From positions 124,001 to 188,000 of the forward strand of contig NZ_JAFBEE010000002.1 in NCBI RefSeq assembly GCF_016908555.1: a DNA stretch of 64,000 nt. Direction: 5' to 3'. Origin of the DNA: Alkaliphilus hydrothermalis. GTDB taxonomy: Bacteria; Bacillota; Clostridia; Peptostreptococcales; Natronincolaceae. This document shows, in pieces, positions 43,401 to 52,439 of this stretch (position 1 is its first letter; every line of letters begins with the position of its first letter). The position numbers and the translations under genes were made by a program. Under the pieces are notes generated by a model. The model was not told the origin of the DNA. It was given only the letters and a program-made list of their open reading frames with translations, and did no database searches.

Positions 43401-43520
43401 CCTTTAGATCATGAGAAAAAAATATGACAAAATTTATATATAATAATCACTGTCCCAAAAAGCCAAATTAATAACAGTAAGTAAATCTGGAGCAATCAAA
43501 TATGCTGGGAGAGTGATCAA

Positions 43521-44834
43521 ATGAAACATAAGAAAAGGCTAGTTTTTTTGAGCAACATTATTTTATGTGCTTTCTCCATAATCATCCTTTATTTAATTGT
43601 TTTAGATTTTACGGGTGAGATACCTTCTGAGTATAATATTCAAATTGGAGATGATCATATAATCAACAGTAAGTTTCCCTTTTCATTTTCACTTGATTCT
43701 AAATTTGATAAGATAATTGAGGTAAACCCTTTAGATGACATGCCTAATTCAGCTTTACATTTAAGTAGTGGTGGTGTTGAATTAAAGACTAGAGGAAAAG
43801 GGAGTGCAGATCTGCACTACAAAGTATTTGGGTTTATACCCTATAAGACTGTTAAGGTAAATGTTGTACCTAGAGTAAAAGTAATTCCCGGTGGTCATTC
43901 CATAGGAGTGAAGCTTAATACAGACGGAGTATTAGTAGTAGGGATTGCAAAGATTACTGATGAGGAAGGACAAGAACATAACTTAGCTGAAAAAAATGGA
44001 ATACGTATTGGAGATTCTTTGTTGAGAATTAATGGACGTAAAGTGGAAAATTCTCTACATGTTGCAGATTTAGTACAACGATCAATAGGAGATGAAATAC
44101 AGCTTACCATGAAACGGGAAGATAAGGAGTTTGATACAACAGTCATACCTGTGAAGTCCAGTCAAGATGGAGAATACAAGTTAGGATTATGGGTAAGGGA
44201 TAAAACTGCTGGTGTTGGCACCCTTACTTTTTATCATAAAGCTTCAAAAAAGTTTGGTGCATTAGGTCACGGAATAGCCGATATTGATACGGGAGCGCTA
44301 ATGTCGGTAAAAGACGGTGATATTATGAATTCTAAAGTCATTGACATTGAAAAAGGAAAAAAAGGGAGACCTGGGGAAATAAGGGGGATGTTTCATGATG
44401 TGAATAACCCAATAGGAAGTCTTGAAAAGAATACAGCCCATGGAATCTATGGAGAAATTGAAAAACTAGAGGGTGGAAGATATAATGAGTCAATGGAAAT
44501 TGCATACCAGCATGAGATTAAAGAAGGAGCTGCTTACATTTTAACAACCCTCGATGATAATACTATAGAAAAATACGATATAGAAATTTTGAGGACGATC
44601 AGTCAATCTAGACCTGATGGCAAAAGCATGGTAATCAGAGTAACTGATTCTAAGCTTTTAAATAAAACAGGCGGTATCGTTCAGGGAATGAGTGGTAGCC
44701 CAATTATCCAAAACAATCGTGTTATTGGAGCTGTTACCCATGTATTAGTAAATGATCCTACAAAGGGATATGGAATCTATATTGAATGGATGCTTGAGGA
44801 ATCGGGAGCTTCCGACGCTATCCGACAACAGTGA
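43521..44834 (+). CDS. spoIVB: SpoIVB serine peptidase
   Basis: A 437-aa forespore protease that signals across the septum to activate SpoIVFB-dependent pro-sigma-K processing. An N-terminal transmembrane helix lies at about residues 9-28. A PDZ domain (about 120-205, with V-G-I-A-K and G-I-R-I-G-D-S-L-L-R-I-N-G) precedes the S55 peptidase domain with G-H-G-I-A-D and the nucleophile Ser in Q-G-M-S-G-S-P-I. It is directly upstream of spo0A, as in other Firmicutes. Confidence 0.95.
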   Translation: MKHKKRLVFLSNIILCAFSIIILYLIVLDFTGEIPSEYNIQIGDDHIINSKFPFSFSLDSKFDKIIEVNPLDDMPNSALHLSSGGVELKTRGKGSADLHYKVFGFIPYKTVKVNVVPRVKVIPGGHSIGVKLNTDGVLVVGIAKITDEEGQEHNLAEKNGIRIGDSLLRINGRKVENSLHVADLVQRSIGDEIQLTMKREDKEFDTTVIPVKSSQDGEYKLGLWVRDKTAGVGTLTFYHKASKKFGALGHGIADIDTGALMSVKDGDIMNSKVIDIEKGKKGRPGEIRGMFHDVNNPIGSLEKNTAHGIYGEIEKLEGGRYNESMEIAYQHEIKEGAAYILTTLDDNTIEKYDIEILRTISQSRPDGKSMVIRVTDSKLLNKTGGIVQGMSGSPIIQNNRVIGAVTHVLVNDPTKGYGIYIEWMLEESGASDAIRQQ

Positions 44835-44890
44835 TGTTGAAAAAACTTATTTTAAGGAGAACGATTCATATAAAGAAATTTTTAATTTTG

Positions 44891-44919
44891 GGAGGATAAC
44901 ATTTTCATTTGTCGAAATT
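44891..44919 (+). promoter_or_regulatory. sigma-H-like spo0A promoter with an overlapping 0A box
   Basis: GGAGGATAA (44891-44899) fits the sigma-H -35 pattern and GTCGAAATT (44911-44919) the -10 pattern, with an 11-bp spacer. The perfect Spo0A box TGTCGAA (44910-44916) lies across the -10 element. The site is about 45 bp upstream of the chosen spo0A start. Confidence 0.6.
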
Positions 44920-44962
44920 GTAATTAGCAGAAAAGAAAATGTTAAATCAGGGGGCGTTACTA

Positions 44963-45778
44963 GTGAATAATGAAAAAATTAATGTATTAATTGCAGACGA
45001 CAATGAAGATTTTTGTGATATTTTAAGTGAGTATCTTCAGAGACAGCAGGATATAGAGGTAGTAGGGGTTGCAAAAGATGGCGTAGAAGCGGTAGAATTA
45101 ATTTCAAAAAAATCACCAGATGTAGTGGTTTTAGATATAATTATGCCACATCTTGATGGTTTGGGGGTTTTAGAGAAACTAAATGCTATTAATTTAGATA
45201 AGTTTCCTAAAATTATCATCTTATCCGCAGTAGGGCAAGATAAAATTACCCAAAGAGCAATTAGTTTGGGGGCAGATTACTATGTGATCAAACCTTTTGA
45301 CTTCGAAGTATTTATTGAAAGAATTCGTCAAACTATGGGGAGTGCTACTACAAATACAGACAGGAAAAGACCTTTTGTATCTACAGCATCAGTACCACAA
45401 AGGACATTGGTTAATAACAGCGGACGTAACTTGGAGGCTAGTATTACGAATATTATCCACGAGGTTGGGGTTCCAGCCCATATTAAAGGATATGTGTATT
45501 TAAGAGAAGCGATAACAATGGTAGTTTCCAATATGGAGCTTTTAAGTGCTGTTACGAAGGAGCTCTATCCTTCAATCGCAAAGAAATATAACACAACCGC
45601 CAGCAGGGTAGAGAGAGCTATTCGACATGCAATAGAGGTTGCTTGGAGTAGAGGAAAAGTAGATACCATTAATACATTATTTGGATATACCATCAATAAT
45701 GATAAAGGAAAACCAACTAATTCTGAGTTTATTGCAATGGTGGCAGATAAATTGAGATTAGAGCAGCAGGCAGGATAG
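44963..45778 (+). CDS. spo0A: sporulation master regulator Spo0A
   Basis: A 271-aa response regulator that commits the cell to sporulation. The receiver domain (1-125) has the acidic pair A-D-D-N-E, the phosphoacceptor Asp58 in V-L-D-I-I-M-P and the Lys in Y-V-I-K-P-F-D. The C-terminal sigA/0A-box-binding domain is helical, with E-V-G-V-P-A-H-I-K-G-Y, S-R-V-E-R-A-I-R-H-A-I-E and P-T-N-S-E-F-I-A. I chose GTG 44963 because the product then begins N-N-E-K-I-N-V-L-I and a GGGGG site lies 8 bp upstream; ATG 44939 in frame gives a longer form. Confidence 0.96.
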   Translation: MNNEKINVLIADDNEDFCDILSEYLQRQQDIEVVGVAKDGVEAVELISKKSPDVVVLDIIMPHLDGLGVLEKLNAINLDKFPKIIILSAVGQDKITQRAISLGADYYVIKPFDFEVFIERIRQTMGSATTNTDRKRPFVSTASVPQRTLVNNSGRNLEASITNIIHEVGVPAHIKGYVYLREAITMVVSNMELLSAVTKELYPSIAKKYNTTASRVERAIRHAIEVAWSRGKVDTINTLFGYTINNDKGKPTNSEFIAMVADKLRLEQQAG

Positions 45779-45810
45779 AAAGTGTACAATGTTATGTAGA
45801 TAACTATATC

Positions 45811-45860
45811 AACACCTTATATTTAGTATTGATAATAGATATAAGGTGTTGGTGTTTTTT
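45811..45860 (+). terminator. intrinsic terminator after spo0A
   Basis: The 12-bp stem aacaccttatat / atataaggtgtt (45811-45822 with 45839-45850) is followed by six T residues. Confidence 0.85.
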
Positions 45861-45950
45861 GTAAATGGTTAACTTTAAAGAAAAATAAAAAAACTTGTTA
45901 ATATGATCATGTTAAAATACCCTTCTTGTCACTCAGGAAGGCGTTTATTA

Positions 45951-46775
45951 TTAAGGAGTTATTTCATCTAAAACCCTATAGATGGTATCCTGTTGGTACC
46001 CTTTTTGATATAAATATGCCCCCATTTTCATCTTTAGAATATGGGGATTTTTTTCTTTTTTTGAGTGTTTATCATAGTATTTCATAGCTAACTTTTTTGC
46101 TTCATCAAAATGTAGATCTTGCCTGTCATCCATCAGCTCCTGTATTGCCATGTCCCCCTCTAAGTATTGAAAACACTGGCTAATAATCTCCCATGAATAT
46201 CCCTTACCCATTAATTTATTGGATAGTTTTTGTTTAATTTGATTAAGAGGAAGATTTTTTTTACTTATGAAATATTGTTTACCTATCTTCAGAGCATTTT
46301 CAAGCTCTTCCTCAGGAGAATAGTTAGTTAAGCCCATCTCTATTATTTCTTCATCTACGCCTTTTTTCGATAATTCCTTTTGAATTAATCTTTTGCCCTT
46401 TAATTGACTTTGGCTTCGATTTTTAACAAAATTATGGGTATATCCTTCATCATCTATAAATTGATAACTCTTTAATCTCTCAATTGCAGTATCTATGGCG
46501 TAGGTATCATAACCTTTTTCTGTTAGATAATTTATGATCTCCTGTTGGGTACGGGATCGTGGGGTAAGATAGTTTAAGGCCTTATTGAAGGCTTCCTTTC
46601 GATTATCCTCTTGAATAATAGTGAGGAGTTCCTTCACATCGATAGATTTGCCTTTTTTTAGTTTAAGAGTAACTACAAGTTCTTCATTACAGGAGAAGGT
46701 GTATTCATCATCAAGATAAATGTTGTATCTTTGCTTATTTTTCTTTTGCTTTTCAATTGCAGTAATCAGCTTCAT
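45951..46775 (-). CDS. recX: regulatory protein RecX
   Basis: A 274-aa protein of three-helix repeats, the RecX family that restrains RecA filament activity. It has K-L-I-T-A-I at the N-terminus, then A-L-N-Y-L-T-P-R-S-R-T-Q-Q-E-I and K-G-Y-D-T-Y-A-I-D. The L-K-S-Y-Q-F-I-D-D-E-G-Y repeat is highly characteristic. It is the only sizeable gene on the minus strand here, and runs against its neighbours. recA is not in the window. It is slightly longer than the enterobacterial protein, as in other Firmicutes. Confidence 0.92.
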   Translation of the reverse strand: MKLITAIEKQKKNKQRYNIYLDDEYTFSCNEELVVTLKLKKGKSIDVKELLTIIQEDNRKEAFNKALNYLTPRSRTQQEIINYLTEKGYDTYAIDTAIERLKSYQFIDDEGYTHNFVKNRSQSQLKGKRLIQKELSKKGVDEEIIEMGLTNYSPEEELENALKIGKQYFISKKNLPLNQIKQKLSNKLMGKGYSWEIISQCFQYLEGDMAIQELMDDRQDLHFDEAKKLAMKYYDKHSKKEKNPHILKMKMGAYLYQKGYQQDTIYRVLDEITP

Positions 46776-46910
46776 TTTATCATTCCTTTGGGGCTATTTT
46801 TTGAAATAAAGTTTTCTAGGTAAGGGAGTTTTAAGATAGAATTCTGTCCTTTAAGAATTATTCTAATAATATTACAAATACTATTTAAAAGATTATATGG
46901 AGGTTTTACG

Positions 46911-48032
46911 ATGTTAAAGCCAGCACCTGTAAAACTAGATTACAAAACTAAAAATCTAACAACACGATTAGAAGTAGGAGATATCGCTGTTATTAAGCAT
47001 AAAGATATTGATGAAATAGCTGCTAAATCCTTAGCTTCAAAAAAGGTGGCGGCAGTAATTAATTGTAGTCAGTCCATCAGTGGAGGATATCCCAATCTGG
47101 GCCCAACGGTCTTTATTAATCATAACATACCTCTCTATGAGTTAGAAGATGGAGATTTATTTAGGGATTTAAAAGAAGGGGATATTGTAGAAATTAGGGA
47201 TGATGGATTGTATCGTGATGAAAGTAAGATGGCAACCCTTAAAAGTTTAAATACTGATATGTTGCTTCAATTGTTAGAGCAGGCAGAGAAGAATATTAAA
47301 GTGAAATTAGAGGAATTTGTAGACAATACATTAACCTACGCGTCAATGGAAAAGTCACTGATTTTGGAGGAACAAAAGCTTCCGGATACAGGGATATCCT
47401 TTCAGGGCAGACATGTATTAGTGGTAGTTCGTGGAAAAACTTATAAAGAAGACTTGAAGGCGATTTTGTCCTATATTAAAGATGAGAAGCCGATTCTGAT
47501 AGCAGTTGATGGAGGTGGGGATGCACTGTTGGAGTTTGGATTTACTCCTGATATTGTGGTGGGGGATATGGATAGTATAAGTGATGAATGTCTTAAGAAG
47601 GCAAGGGAAGTCATTGTCCATGCCTATCCTGACGGTAGAGCTCCTGGATTAGAACGAACTAAAGGATTGAAGCTTTCAGCAAAGGTTTTCCCTGCCTACG
47701 GAACAAGTGAAGATATAGCAATGTTATTTGCCTATGAAAAAGGGGCGGAGCTAATTGTAGCAGTGGGGACCCACACAAATATGATAGATTTTTTAGAAAA
47801 GGGTCGAAAGGGTATGGGGAGTACATTCCTTGTAAGGATGAAGATTGGAACAAAGCTTGTGGACGCAAAGGGTGTGAGTCAGCTGTACGGGACAGATGTG
47901 GATCTTAAGCATGTTTTGTGGCTGGGGGCTGCTTCCTTAATCCCTATTTTGGTCTTAGTTGCTTTGTCTCAACCTATTCAATATTTAGTGAAATTACTTC
48001 ATATGAGGTTAAGACTATATCTTGGATATTAA
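46911..48032 (+). CDS. steA: SteA-like cytokinetic ring protein
   Basis: A 373-aa protein. The N-terminal half (about 1-165) has G-D-I-A-V-I-K-H-K-D-I-D and I-N-C-S-Q-S-I-S-G-G-Y-P-N-L-G-P. The C-terminal part is a thiamine-pyrophosphokinase-like domain with G-D-M-D-S-I-S-D. A final hydrophobic helix lies at about 335-355. The arrangement matches SteA, which with SteB is linked to cell separation in actinobacteria; clostridial homologues carry the same name by similarity only. A SteB/MctB-like gene follows directly, overlapping slightly in older predictions. Confidence 0.8.
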   Translation: MLKPAPVKLDYKTKNLTTRLEVGDIAVIKHKDIDEIAAKSLASKKVAAVINCSQSISGGYPNLGPTVFINHNIPLYELEDGDLFRDLKEGDIVEIRDDGLYRDESKMATLKSLNTDMLLQLLEQAEKNIKVKLEEFVDNTLTYASMEKSLILEEQKLPDTGISFQGRHVLVVVRGKTYKEDLKAILSYIKDEKPILIAVDGGGDALLEFGFTPDIVVGDMDSISDECLKKAREVIVHAYPDGRAPGLERTKGLKLSAKVFPAYGTSEDIAMLFAYEKGAELIVAVGTHTNMIDFLEKGRKGMGSTFLVRMKIGTKLVDAKGVSQLYGTDVDLKHVLWLGAASLIPILVLVALSQPIQYLVKLLHMRLRLYLGY

Positions 48033-48046
48033 TAGGAGGGATGAAA

Positions 48047-48913
48047 ATGATTAATATGCGATACTATGTAATAACCATTGCTTCCATATTTATAGCCTTA
48101 GGAATAGGGATTGTTATCGGGTTTAACATTAATAGTGATGGGCTATACATTAGTCAGCAGGAAATCATAGTGGAGGCATTAGAGGAAAAATTTAGTGAAT
48201 TGAATAAAGAAAAGGTATACTTTACTCAAGAAATAGACAAGTTAGTGAAGGAAAAAGAAAAGAATATTGCTTTTATAGATCATGTTTATCAGGAGATGAC
48301 CAGTGAGAAGCTCAGAGGGCTTAATATTGGTATTATTATTACCTCTGAGGATTATTATTATAAAGATATACGTTCAACCCTAGAAAAGTCTGGTGCTAAC
48401 GTACCGATTGAGATACAATACGCCAACAAGGTTTTTGCACTAACAGATAAAGAAATCAACGAAATAAATAATAGATTTCATTTAACTGTTGCGGACAGCA
48501 AAGAACTAATTTCCGCCATCAATCAAGAGGTGGTAAATTTATTAACTTTTGGTGAAATTAGTCAGCTACTCAGCTATTTTATGGGTGAGGATTTTGTCCA
48601 TTTGACTGGGAATCTAGTAGAGCTAAAAGAAAATCCAATTCAAAATGTTGTACTGGCTGGAGGTGGTATTGCACCGGACCAAAGAGTCGAGACAGTGGAT
48701 TTGGATATTATTAGAAAATGTTTGAAGAACTTAATTACTGTTGTAGGTGTTGAGCGGGGAGATGTAGGATACTCATACTTACCCCACTACAAGCGAATGG
48801 ATATATCGGCAGTAGATCATATCAATACGCCAATGGGACAAATATCCCTCATATTGGAGCTGAAGAAGATAGAAAATATACAGGCAAGTGAAGAATCTTG
48901 GGAATTAGAATAG
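48047..48913 (+). CDS. MctB/SteB-like membrane protein
   Basis: A 288-aa protein with one N-terminal transmembrane helix (Y-V-I-T-I-A-S-I-F-I-A-L-G-I-G-I-V-I-G) and then a coiled coil (about residues 30-75). A larger alpha/beta domain follows with N-V-V-L-A-G-G-G-I and D-H-I-N-T-P-M-G-Q. Homologues are labelled copper transporter MctB or SteB, and the pairing with SteA argues for the latter. I chose ATG 48047 because ATG 48041 sits directly on the AGGAGGG site with no spacing. The function is not established in Clostridia. Confidence 0.7.
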   Translation: MINMRYYVITIASIFIALGIGIVIGFNINSDGLYISQQEIIVEALEEKFSELNKEKVYFTQEIDKLVKEKEKNIAFIDHVYQEMTSEKLRGLNIGIIITSEDYYYKDIRSTLEKSGANVPIEIQYANKVFALTDKEINEINNRFHLTVADSKELISAINQEVVNLLTFGEISQLLSYFMGEDFVHLTGNLVELKENPIQNVVLAGGGIAPDQRVETVDLDIIRKCLKNLITVVGVERGDVGYSYLPHYKRMDISAVDHINTPMGQISLILELKKIENIQASEESWELE

Positions 48914-48949
48914 TAGTGTACATAGTCAAAGTGATTAGGAGATGAAATT

Positions 48950-49636
48950 TTGAAGCCAATAGTTTCTGTTATAATACCTGTCTATAATGAAGGGGAAAGA
49001 ATAGGGAATACGATTAGGGGATTAATAGCTGTTGATGTGGTGGATTCCATAATTGTGGTGGATGATGGTTCGAAGGATGGTACTGTGGAGGAGGTTAAGA
49101 AGTTCAAGGAGGTTAATCTGCTTCAGCATGGAGTAAATCAAGGGAAGGGAACAGCCCTACAAACAGGGGTTAAGGAGGCCATGAAAATAGGAGATATCAT
49201 TGTTTTTTTAGATGGAGACTTGGGAGAGTCCAGTAAAGAAGTCTATAAGTTGGTTCTACCTCTATTGAACAATGAAGCAGATGTAGTCATTGGGCGATTT
49301 CCCCCTGCAAAGAAAAAAGGAGGTTTTGGTCTAGTTAAGGGCTTGGTAAGACTAGGATTAAAACTTCATACGGGAAAGGTTGTGATATCTGCCCTATCAG
49401 GACAGAGGGCATTTAAGAAGGAGGTACTCCAGCAGGTGCCAGTAAAGGACCAAGGATATGGCATAGAGATTGGGATGACTATAGATTTACTTAGGAAGAA
49501 TTTTAAGATCATAGAGGTGGAGGTTGATATGACCCACCATGAGACAGGACGGGATTTGGCTGGGTTTCGTCATCGAGGAAAACAGTTTTATCAAATCATG
49601 AAGGTGATTGTAAAGAAAGCCTTTGTAGAACCATAG
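48950..49636 (+). CDS. family 2 glycosyltransferase
   Basis: A 228-aa GT-A glycosyltransferase. It has V-S-V-I-I-P-V-Y-N-E-G at the start, V-V-D-D-G-S-K-D-G-T as the nucleotide-sugar part, and D-G-D-L-G as the metal-binding motif. The pattern resembles dolichyl-phosphate glucose/mannose synthase-like enzymes acting on polyprenyl phosphate. No membrane helix is seen. The start is TTG at 48950 after TAGGAGATG. It sits between SteB-like and MraY-like genes, suggesting a small cell-surface sugar cluster. Confidence 0.82.
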   Translation: MKPIVSVIIPVYNEGERIGNTIRGLIAVDVVDSIIVVDDGSKDGTVEEVKKFKEVNLLQHGVNQGKGTALQTGVKEAMKIGDIIVFLDGDLGESSKEVYKLVLPLLNNEADVVIGRFPPAKKKGGFGLVKGLVRLGLKLHTGKVVISALSGQRAFKKEVLQQVPVKDQGYGIEIGMTIDLLRKNFKIIEVEVDMTHHETGRDLAGFRHRGKQFYQIMKVIVKKAFVEP

Positions 49637-49647
49637 GAGGGGAGGAA

Positions 49648-50457
49648 ATGATTTTATTATTGTTGATTAGCAGTTTAGTTGTATCATCAATATCCCTCCC
49701 ATTTGTTCGGGGGATGCTCTTGGAGGGGAAGATAAAGAAGGAAAATTTTAAAGGAGATTTAATACCAGTAGGGATGGGAATGACTCTAATCCCTGTACTT
49801 ATTATTCATTTTGTGGTTTTGACATATTTCTATCCCCACCAAATGGGTGTACTATTAATTTATTTTGGAGGAATTATGACCATGGCATTTGTTGGTATGG
49901 TGGACGATTTAATGGGTAATAGAGATACTTTAGGCTTTAAAGGGCATATTGGTTCTCTTTTGAAAGGCAAACTTACCACTGGTGGGTTTAAGGCGGTAAT
50001 GGGGGGAATGATTGCTCTGTTAATCAGTTTTTTAATCTCTAGCAATGTGCTTCAACTAATAGCTAACTTTCTAGTGATAGGTTTGATGACGAATCTCTTA
50101 AATCTAATGGATTTAAGACCTGGACGGGCGATTAAATCCTTTGGGGTTATTGCTTTAGTATTCTTGTTTGTGGGGCTCACTAGAGAATCAATCGAGATTT
50201 TAGCCATAGTCGCTGGATATAGTATTGCATATTTTCCCCAAGATTTAAAGTCACGGGCCATGATGGGGGATGTGGGATCAAATACCCTTGGCATTACATT
50301 AGGAATAGCTGTAGCTCTAAGTTTTACCACTACATATAAGGTGATTATTTTAATAGGGTTGATTGCAGTACATATTGTAGCAGAAAAATATTCTATTACG
50401 AAAATTATTGGAGGAAATAGAGTGTTAAGTTATTTAGATGAACTTGGAAGGAACTAA
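49648..50457 (+). CDS. MraY/WecA-like membrane glycosyl-1-phosphate transferase
   Basis: A 269-aa polytopic protein with about eight hydrophobic segments. It has the family's M-V-D-D-L-M-G-N-R-D-T-L-G-F-K-G-H catalytic region, N-L-L-N-L-M-D-L-R-P-G-R-A and M-G-D-V-G-S-N-T-L-G. The D-D-x-x and M-G-D-V-G-S-N motifs bind the sugar nucleotide and polyprenyl phosphate. It is shorter than MraY (usually about 320 aa), so it is a specialised relative. It follows the glycosyltransferase by 11 bp. Confidence 0.8.
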   Translation: MILLLLISSLVVSSISLPFVRGMLLEGKIKKENFKGDLIPVGMGMTLIPVLIIHFVVLTYFYPHQMGVLLIYFGGIMTMAFVGMVDDLMGNRDTLGFKGHIGSLLKGKLTTGGFKAVMGGMIALLISFLISSNVLQLIANFLVIGLMTNLLNLMDLRPGRAIKSFGVIALVFLFVGLTRESIEILAIVAGYSIAYFPQDLKSRAMMGDVGSNTLGITLGIAVALSFTTTYKVIILIGLIAVHIVAEKYSITKIIGGNRVLSYLDELGRN

Positions 50458-50535
50458 ATGATGCTAAAGAATGCTTAAAGTAAAGGTATATTGATAATGC
50501 AGTATGATTGTAGGTATTAAAGAAGAGGTGATCCA

Positions 50536-51606
50536 TTGATTAGTATAGAAAAAGGGACTGTAAAGGAAATAATTAAGAAACACAGTAAAAGAACGGATAT
50601 TTTAGTGGAAGTAGATGGTAGGAAAGAGAAGGCCATTAACTATGATGAGATGACGGGAGAAGTACAAGTGGGGAATCCGGTCATTTTAAATACCACAGCA
50701 GTAAAACTTGGACTGGGTACTGGTGGTTATCATTTCGTTCTCCACAATCTAGCTCAAGAACAAAAGGAAATGCCAATGGGTGGACATATTATGAAGCTGC
50801 GGTATACGCCTCAGCAGATAAAAGTGTTTGCTGCAGAAGAGCAGGAAAGCCAATATCATAGGGCTTTTCTTGATTTTGAGTCTTTAGGGACAATGCCTGT
50901 ATTGGTAGGGACATTACATAGCATGTTGATGCCCCTGGTGGCTACGTTGAAATACTTAAATCCCCAGATAAAAATAGCCTATATTATGACAGATGGAGCT
51001 GCATTGCCCATTGCCCTTAGTAATACGGTGGAATTATTAAAGAAAAATGGTATAATAGATACAACTATCACCATTGGTCATGCCTTTGGGGGTGACTTGG
51101 AATGTGTAAATGTGTATAATGGATTGATAGCTGCTAAGGAAATAGCTCTCTGTGATATTGCCATTGTTGTCATGGGACCTGGTATTGTGGGCACTGGAAC
51201 CCCCTTTGGTTTTACAGGGATTGAACAAGGAATTAACCTCGATGCAGTTGAGGTTTTGGGGGGAATTCCCATCGCAGTACCTAGAATAAGTTTTGCTGAT
51301 GGTAGAGAACGCCATAAGGGAATCAGTCATCATAGTCTAACTGTTTTAGATAAAATTTGCAGAGGAAAATCCCGAGTGGTACTTCCCCTTCTTGTGGGTC
51401 AGGAAAGAGAGCTGGTTCATCATCAAATAAAAAACTTGAAAATAGATGAGAAACACTATATTGTAGAAGAGAATGGTAACATTGTTTTTGATGCATTAGA
51501 ACACTTTGATTTTACAGTAAGTACTATGGGAAGAGGTGTAAAGGAGGATGCTGCCTTCTTTTTAACCTGTGGAGCAGCCGCCAGCTATGGAATGACATTG
51601 ATTTAG
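50536..51606 (+). CDS. DUF3866 family protein
   Basis: A 356-aa protein of the DUF3866 family, conserved in Firmicutes and found beside the NUDIX/spoIIM/xerD block. Visible conserved parts are H-F-V-L-H-N-L-A-Q-E-Q-K-E, H-S-M-L-M-P-L-V-A, M-G-P-G-I-V-G-T-G-T-P-F-G-F and H-H-S-L-T-V-L-D. No known catalytic motif is evident. The start is TTG at 50536 after AGAGGTG. Its stop codon overlaps the end of a small minus-strand gene by 4 bp. Confidence 0.75.
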   Translation: MISIEKGTVKEIIKKHSKRTDILVEVDGRKEKAINYDEMTGEVQVGNPVILNTTAVKLGLGTGGYHFVLHNLAQEQKEMPMGGHIMKLRYTPQQIKVFAAEEQESQYHRAFLDFESLGTMPVLVGTLHSMLMPLVATLKYLNPQIKIAYIMTDGAALPIALSNTVELLKKNGIIDTTITIGHAFGGDLECVNVYNGLIAAKEIALCDIAIVVMGPGIVGTGTPFGFTGIEQGINLDAVEVLGGIPIAVPRISFADGRERHKGISHHSLTVLDKICRGKSRVVLPLLVGQERELVHHQIKNLKIDEKHYIVEENGNIVFDALEHFDFTVSTMGRGVKEDAAFFLTCGAAASYGMTLI

Positions 51607-51722
51607 TTCGATTTTAAGTAATCCTTAAGGGTTATACTTTCTTTGTTTATTTCAGCTAATAGCTTTAGTAATTGATGGGCTTTTCCACAATAAAATAGCT
51701 TGTCTTCAGTTTTTTTAACCAT
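51603..51722 (-). CDS. MciZ-like 39-residue protein (putative FtsZ inhibitor)
   Basis: A 39-codon ORF on the minus strand, read directly from the sequence. A GGGGTGATATTT ribosome-binding site precedes the ATG. It contains L-F-Y-C-G-K-A-H-Q-L-L and ends L-K-D-Y-L-K-S-N. Size, the G-K-A followed by a leucine-rich helix, and the terminal K-D-x-(L/I)-x-K resemble B. subtilis MciZ (40 aa), which blocks Z-ring formation in the sporulating mother cell. MciZ is also encoded next to the NUDIX gene nudF. The similarity is short and not tested by a search. It overlaps the DUF3866 stop codon and is convergent with that gene. Confidence 0.5.
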   Translation of the reverse strand: MVKKTEDKLFYCGKAHQLLKLLAEINKESITLKDYLKSN

Positions 51723-51777
51723 AAATATCACCCCATTTTTAAGTAGTTCTATATTATATTGAGAGGGAGGGAGAATT

Positions 51778-52320
51778 ATGACTATAAATGAAAAAACCGT
51801 AAAGAGCGAACGGATTTATGAAGGAAAGGTAATCAATCTTCGGGTAGATATGGTGGAACTACCAGACCGTAAATATTCAAAGCGGGAAATCGTAGAGCAT
51901 GGAGGGGCTGTGGGAGTTGTTGCAGTAACCCCTGATGGGAAGCTTCTTTTTGTAAAACAGTTCCGTAAAGCAGTGGAGGGGGATTTGTTGGAAATTCCAG
52001 CTGGAAAAATCGAAAAAGATGAAGACCCAAAGGACTGTGCCCTGAGGGAGTTGGAGGAAGAAACGGGATATACTACATCGAAAATAACTAAAATGCTGGA
52101 TTTTTATACTAGCCCTGGGTTTTCTAATGAAGTGATACATATTTATTTAGCGGAGGAATTAGAACAAGGAGAGGCTTGTCCAGATGAAGATGAATACATA
52201 GAAGTAATCAGCCTGACCCTTGAGGAAATGCTTGAATTGATTAAAAAAGGTGAAGTGAAGGATAGTAAAACCATCGTTGCTATCCTATACTATCAAAATG
52301 TTTTGTTGCAGGAACGATAA
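51778..52320 (+). CDS. nudF: NUDIX hydrolase (ADP-ribose pyrophosphatase type)
   Basis: A 180-aa enzyme. The Nudix box G-x5-E-x7-R-E-U-x-E-E-x-G-U is present at residues 76-98 (R-E-L-E-E-E-T-G). The R-K-A-V-E-G-D-L-L-E-I-P-A-G segment just before it is typical of ADP-ribose hydrolases. It hydrolyses ADP-ribose to AMP and ribose-5-phosphate. The gene starts 55 bp from the divergent small MciZ-like gene, so the two share a promoter region. The nearby order is like that of B. subtilis nudF. Confidence 0.9.
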   Translation: MTINEKTVKSERIYEGKVINLRVDMVELPDRKYSKREIVEHGGAVGVVAVTPDGKLLFVKQFRKAVEGDLLEIPAGKIEKDEDPKDCALRELEEETGYTTSKITKMLDFYTSPGFSNEVIHIYLAEELEQGEACPDEDEYIEVISLTLEEMLELIKKGEVKDSKTIVAILYYQNVLLQER

Positions 52321-52439
52321 AAACGTAATAATCTGTAGACCTAATTTTGTCCAATATTATCAAGGACAAGGCATAAAACCTTCTGATCGGGCATATTGTT
52401 TTTATTAGTATAAGATTGCCCAACAAGGAGGTTTTTTTT

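Noticed and set aside
44752..44970. 72-codon frame overlapping the end of spoIVB and the start of spo0A
   Set aside because: It lies in another frame over spoIVB codons and covers the spo0A promoter region.
45919..45942. Hairpin cccttcttg/caggaaggc between spo0A and recX
   Set aside because: The stem is imperfect and lacks a T-run on the recX strand; it is too weak to call a terminator.
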